A DNA stretch of 64,000 nt from Sipunculus nudus (Eukaryota; Annelida; Sipuncula; Golfingiida; Sipunculidae): NCBI GenBank assembly GCA_026874595.1, contig CM049314.1:77018300-77082299 (forward strand), in the 5' to 3' direction. This document shows, one piece after another, positions 61,075-64,000 of this stretch. The stretch's first letter is position 1. Every line of letters begins with the position of its first letter. A program made the translations under genes and the position numbers. The notes beneath the pieces were generated by a model, which did no database searches, was not told the DNA's origin, and saw nothing but the letters and a program-made list of their open reading frames with translations.

Positions 61075-61282
61075 TCATACTGATCGTATACCTATCATCT
61101 AAATTGCAAGGTTTTAACTAATTATCGACTGCAATATCATATTTCACATGACTTATTCTATTCAGTAAAAAGTGTGGCAAGTGAAATAAAATATAAAACC
61201 TTTTTTAAGTGCACTTTGAAACCCGAGATACAAGTTGTAAGGAGAGTCCGGGTGTTTCGTTATCGTCTTCACGTGGTTGAGT

Positions 61283-61430
61283 ATGCTGTCTGTTATAACA
61301 AGTAGAAATCATTACTTTGGAGATCAAGGCCGGACGGATATGGGATTTTCAGCAGTAATATTGCACTGGGCATCGACCGTTGCTGGGCAAGGAGATAAAA
61401 ACAGACGAAACAGAAGTTTACATCTAGCAG
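61283..61430 (+). CDS. Candidate first coding exon of the unrecognised gene, unit 4 (partial)
   Basis: Starts MLSVITSRNHYFGDQGRTDM and ends ...RNRSLHLAG in phase 1 at a GTGAGA donor (61431-61436). It differs from 26061-26202 by a one-codon loss and a three-codon gain, with the frame preserved. No stop or frameshift. As in copy 2, no later exon was identified. Confidence 0.4.
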
Positions 61431-62232
61431 GTGAGATATGTCCTGTCACTTGGCGTAGAAGTTTGCACAGAGCAAACTCTAATAAGCCGTGTACATTGAA
61501 GATATTTGTTCAAATGAGTTGTCTTCATATTAATAAAATTTACAAAAATGTAGTTTCAAAACCCCACGCGTTAAATTTTCTTTTGCAATCATGAACACAG
61601 TTTCGTTTTGCTGCGGATATTTTAGACTAAATAAAACTTACTAATCAATGACTCATTATAATTAACATCTTGCTACAATACCTGACCTTTGCCGAAATTA
61701 TGTCTTGAAAGCCATATATTAATCCTAGGAGGGCAAAAGTGTAGACTATTAAATAAAGACAATGTCCTTTATTAAGAAAATATATGTCACACGTTGTGTC
61801 GAAAAAAAAACTTTATTCACAAAGGTCAGTTCAGGAACACAAATAGCAAATATCATGTGAAATAAAAAGATCTTGTTTATGGAAAGATAGTCACCATGCA
61901 TTAAAAAATACACCTATTAGTTAATATAGGATTAACCGATGTATCGATATACATAACTCTATATAAATAAATGTAATTAAAGATTCTAATAATCAATAAC
62001 CATATGGTAAAGGAGTCCACATTTCCTTCAATGATAATTTTAAGTCTTAGTTGCATTTAAAACATATCGAATTAAACATGTATAGTGGACTCTACTTAGA
62101 TAAATACGACCAAATTATCACCAGTTGAAACAGCTAGCCTTTCCACCAAAACTGGTGTTAATGTTTGTTATACAGGTAACATATTAAATACTATAACTTC
62201 AGGAGCTGGGCCTGGCTACGATATATTCTTAC

Positions 62233-62370
62233 CTGAAGGTTTGTCCTTGGAGTACAATCGTGTCGTATCCTTATCGGACCCTGACAGGCAATTGTTTCCT
62301 AATAAATAGGAACTGCTCATGGAAGCTGCCATCTTATGTTCACTAAAACCCGGTGATATCAAAATTGCGG
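62233..62370 (-). other. Exon-like repeat with splice donor (partner 49618-49830)
   Basis: Minus-strand AAGATGGCAGC..., CCTGTCAGGGTCC, ATACGACACGA..., ending CCTTCAG|GTAAGA (donor complement at 62227-62232). One frame is open to the donor in phase 1. Product unknown. The interval 61437-62226 has no recognised feature. Confidence 0.25.
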
Positions 62371-62702
62371 AAATCTCTCCCGTTTATGCAGGGCAGCATA
62401 TTTTGCAAGAGTGCAAGTGTTATTTTACGATGTGCCTTGCTGCGATTTAAAACATATTGATAGAACAGATACAACTGACCTATCGACGTTGGTATTATAT
62501 AGAAGTAGATCCCATATATGACATATCAGTTCTATTCTCACACGATAATTGAAGCTTGGTGGAGGAAATAAATGATCAAACCATCAGAAAGCTTGAATGA
62601 TATAGGTTAGCATGGAAAACGTATGAGGTATAGAATGTTTAACACGTAAAACAACACTTCCGGCAGTATGTGTCATCATATCTCTTGATAGTTAAAGTGA
62701 CG

Positions 62703-63140
62703 GATCTGATTATCCTACCAGATAGCCAAAGAAAAGCCTCAAATCTCTCAGAATTTAAAAGTAAACTAGAAACATTTTTTCATGGAATATTATATGCCTA
62801 ATTGTTTACACGATGTATTACATATGGATAGTAAAATGTTTGAACATTTTAGTGGAATGATGATAGATTAAATGAATAATTGAAATATTTGTTTCGCAGA
62901 TGCCTCATTTAATGTTTTTACCTTCTGAATGTAATATTTAGCCAAATGGACTTAAATTTCATATTCATATAAAATAAGTATAATGATTGCTTATCGTATT
63001 CTTTGTATGTAACAGCGTTTTATAGCATATGACATCTTTTTACGCTTCTCAAAATTATTATTATTATTAATATTATACCGAGTGTATTCCGGTAAAAATC
63101 TCTGGAGTATGAAAATAAAGTTGTTTTGTTTTCTTTATTA
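62703..63140 (+). pseudogene. 3' end of a LINE: ORF2 C-terminus and tail
   Basis: The frame LPDSQRKASNLSEFKSKLET, ending in TAA at 62799-62801, resembles the C-terminal LP..(R)..SSL..FK..LKT segment of CR1/L2-type LINE ORF2 proteins. It is followed by about 300 bases of AT-rich 3' UTR, a TTATTATTATTA run and GAAAATAAAGTTGTTTTG, a typical LINE tail with AATAAA at 63114-63119. 5' truncated. Confidence 0.5.
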
Positions 63141-64000
63141 AGTTTCCTGAGCATATAATTACTCCTGTAGGAATTACTCGTTATATAACTATGACCATAT
63201 ATTGTTAAATCCAGAGAGCTTATTTAAGAGGCGAGAACTAAAATATAAAACACGATTGCACAATAACATAATAGACTTAAATACTTATATCAGATAAAAC
63301 ATCCTGTATAATCTAAAATAAAAGACTGTTCGATTTGAAAAAGGGAACGAAAGCTTACTGTATTTTCCATGGACAGATAGTCATTTAATTATACCTTTCT
63401 TGTTCATATTCAGACTGACTGAAAAAAAAAGAATTTTGTTCAAACATCTTCACTCATAAAAAGAGGTATATATGCGTGTGTGTGTGTGTGTGGATCACTA
63501 TATTATTCTAGTGTTTCAAAATAATATTCGCTTTCATGGTTTCTCGGCTTGTAGCGAGGCTAAGATAAATTGTGAAAGATCTAATATGGTCCTTGATTTT
63601 ATTTGTTCATACAAAAAGAAATTTGTCACAGCTAGGATTATTTTTTTTTACTTGAGATCACAAAAATACCAGTCATGACTACATTGTTTACAGGAAATGA
63701 TAGCTTATCTCAACGTGATATGGGACGAAAGTCGACAGGCCCATTCAGCCGCCCGGGACTGTTGCCTGGCGACTGCAGGGCCCATGAAATAAACCGGTCG
63801 TCTAAATAAACTACACCAGGAAGAAATGAAGCTTAGTGGATTTTATATAAGATACATATAGTTTATTAAAGATCAGTCAGTTTTTCTTCTCCCTCGAGCA
63901 GATTTGCTTCTCTTATTGTTGTAACATAAATATTAAAATTTTTTTACGGTTTTTCATTATACACGGATTGTGATCAACGTCGTTTTTCCACCCCGGGCCC
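63141..64000. other. Right edge: no gene recognised
   Basis: AT-rich noncoding sequence with a short (GT)n tract at 63475-63492. A 68-codon frame starting in the GT repeat is not convincing. The last 40 bases turn GC-rich. Confidence 0.5.

Larger units (their letters stand above)
51770..61450 (+). repeat. Segmental duplication block C, copy 4 (interrupted by element R)
   Basis: 51770-51894 matches about 235-440 of copy 1, then element R intervenes, and block C resumes at 55961 with the sequence equivalent to about 460. The receptor pseudogene, 3' flank, CRE-like site and second-gene exon follow in the original order. Confidence 0.75.

Overview
The window is AT-rich, gene-poor eukaryotic DNA, full of decayed transposons and simple repeats, with splice-like signals and no operons. 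The receptor type, the LINE, hAT, Harbinger and SINE-like elements, and a repeat family ending in GGACGGACGG-like runs plus an AGCTCAG/CTGAGCT motif suggest a marine invertebrate. My best guess is a bivalve mollusc. That is inference; no species marker is visible.

One protein gene is convincing and intact: a single-coding-exon class A (rhodopsin-family) G-protein-coupled receptor at 765-2054 (+), with a strong Kozak start and a splice acceptor upstream that implies a spliced 5' UTR. Two broken copies lie on the same strand at 22782-23971 and 56285-57463.

The copies sit in a tandem segmental duplication that I reconstructed by eye. The ancestral unit reads C (receptor locus) - D - E - F - A - B. 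Block C is at 1-5700, 22735-26270, a remnant at 41975-42330, and 51770-61450 (split by an insertion), plus a 170-base stub at 16685. Block D is at 5620-6900 and 26270-27430. Block E is at 27680-28370 and 42510-43190. Block F is at 7880-8600 (partial), 37177-40160 and 43195-46550. Block A is at 8600-9480 and 46550-47560. Block B is at 9500-13930, 17930-22735, 40160-41850 (partial) and 47600-51770. Of four receptor positions, one is intact, two are pseudogenes and one is deleted. Duplicated introns and flanks show DNA-level duplication, not retroposition.

Block C also carries a second coding-like exon (26061-26202; 61283-61430; broken copy 42173-42316). It has a conserved start, a conserved phase-1 splice donor and only in-frame length changes between the two open copies. 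I do not recognise the gene. A TGACGTCA (CRE-like) site lies about 210 bases upstream of both open copies.

Comparing duplicate blocks gives filled and empty sites, so several insertions can be delimited: hAT-like elements with 8-base target duplications (10086-10975; 54538-55432), a Harbinger-like MITE with TTA duplications (55603-55936), a tRNA-type SINE (21701-22122), a foldback element (20550-21370), and a nested insertion between E and F of unit 2 (28375-37176). In that nest a minisatellite-bearing element (R) contains a 7.2-kb insertion, which contains a GAGTCC-rich element, which contains a solo LTR.
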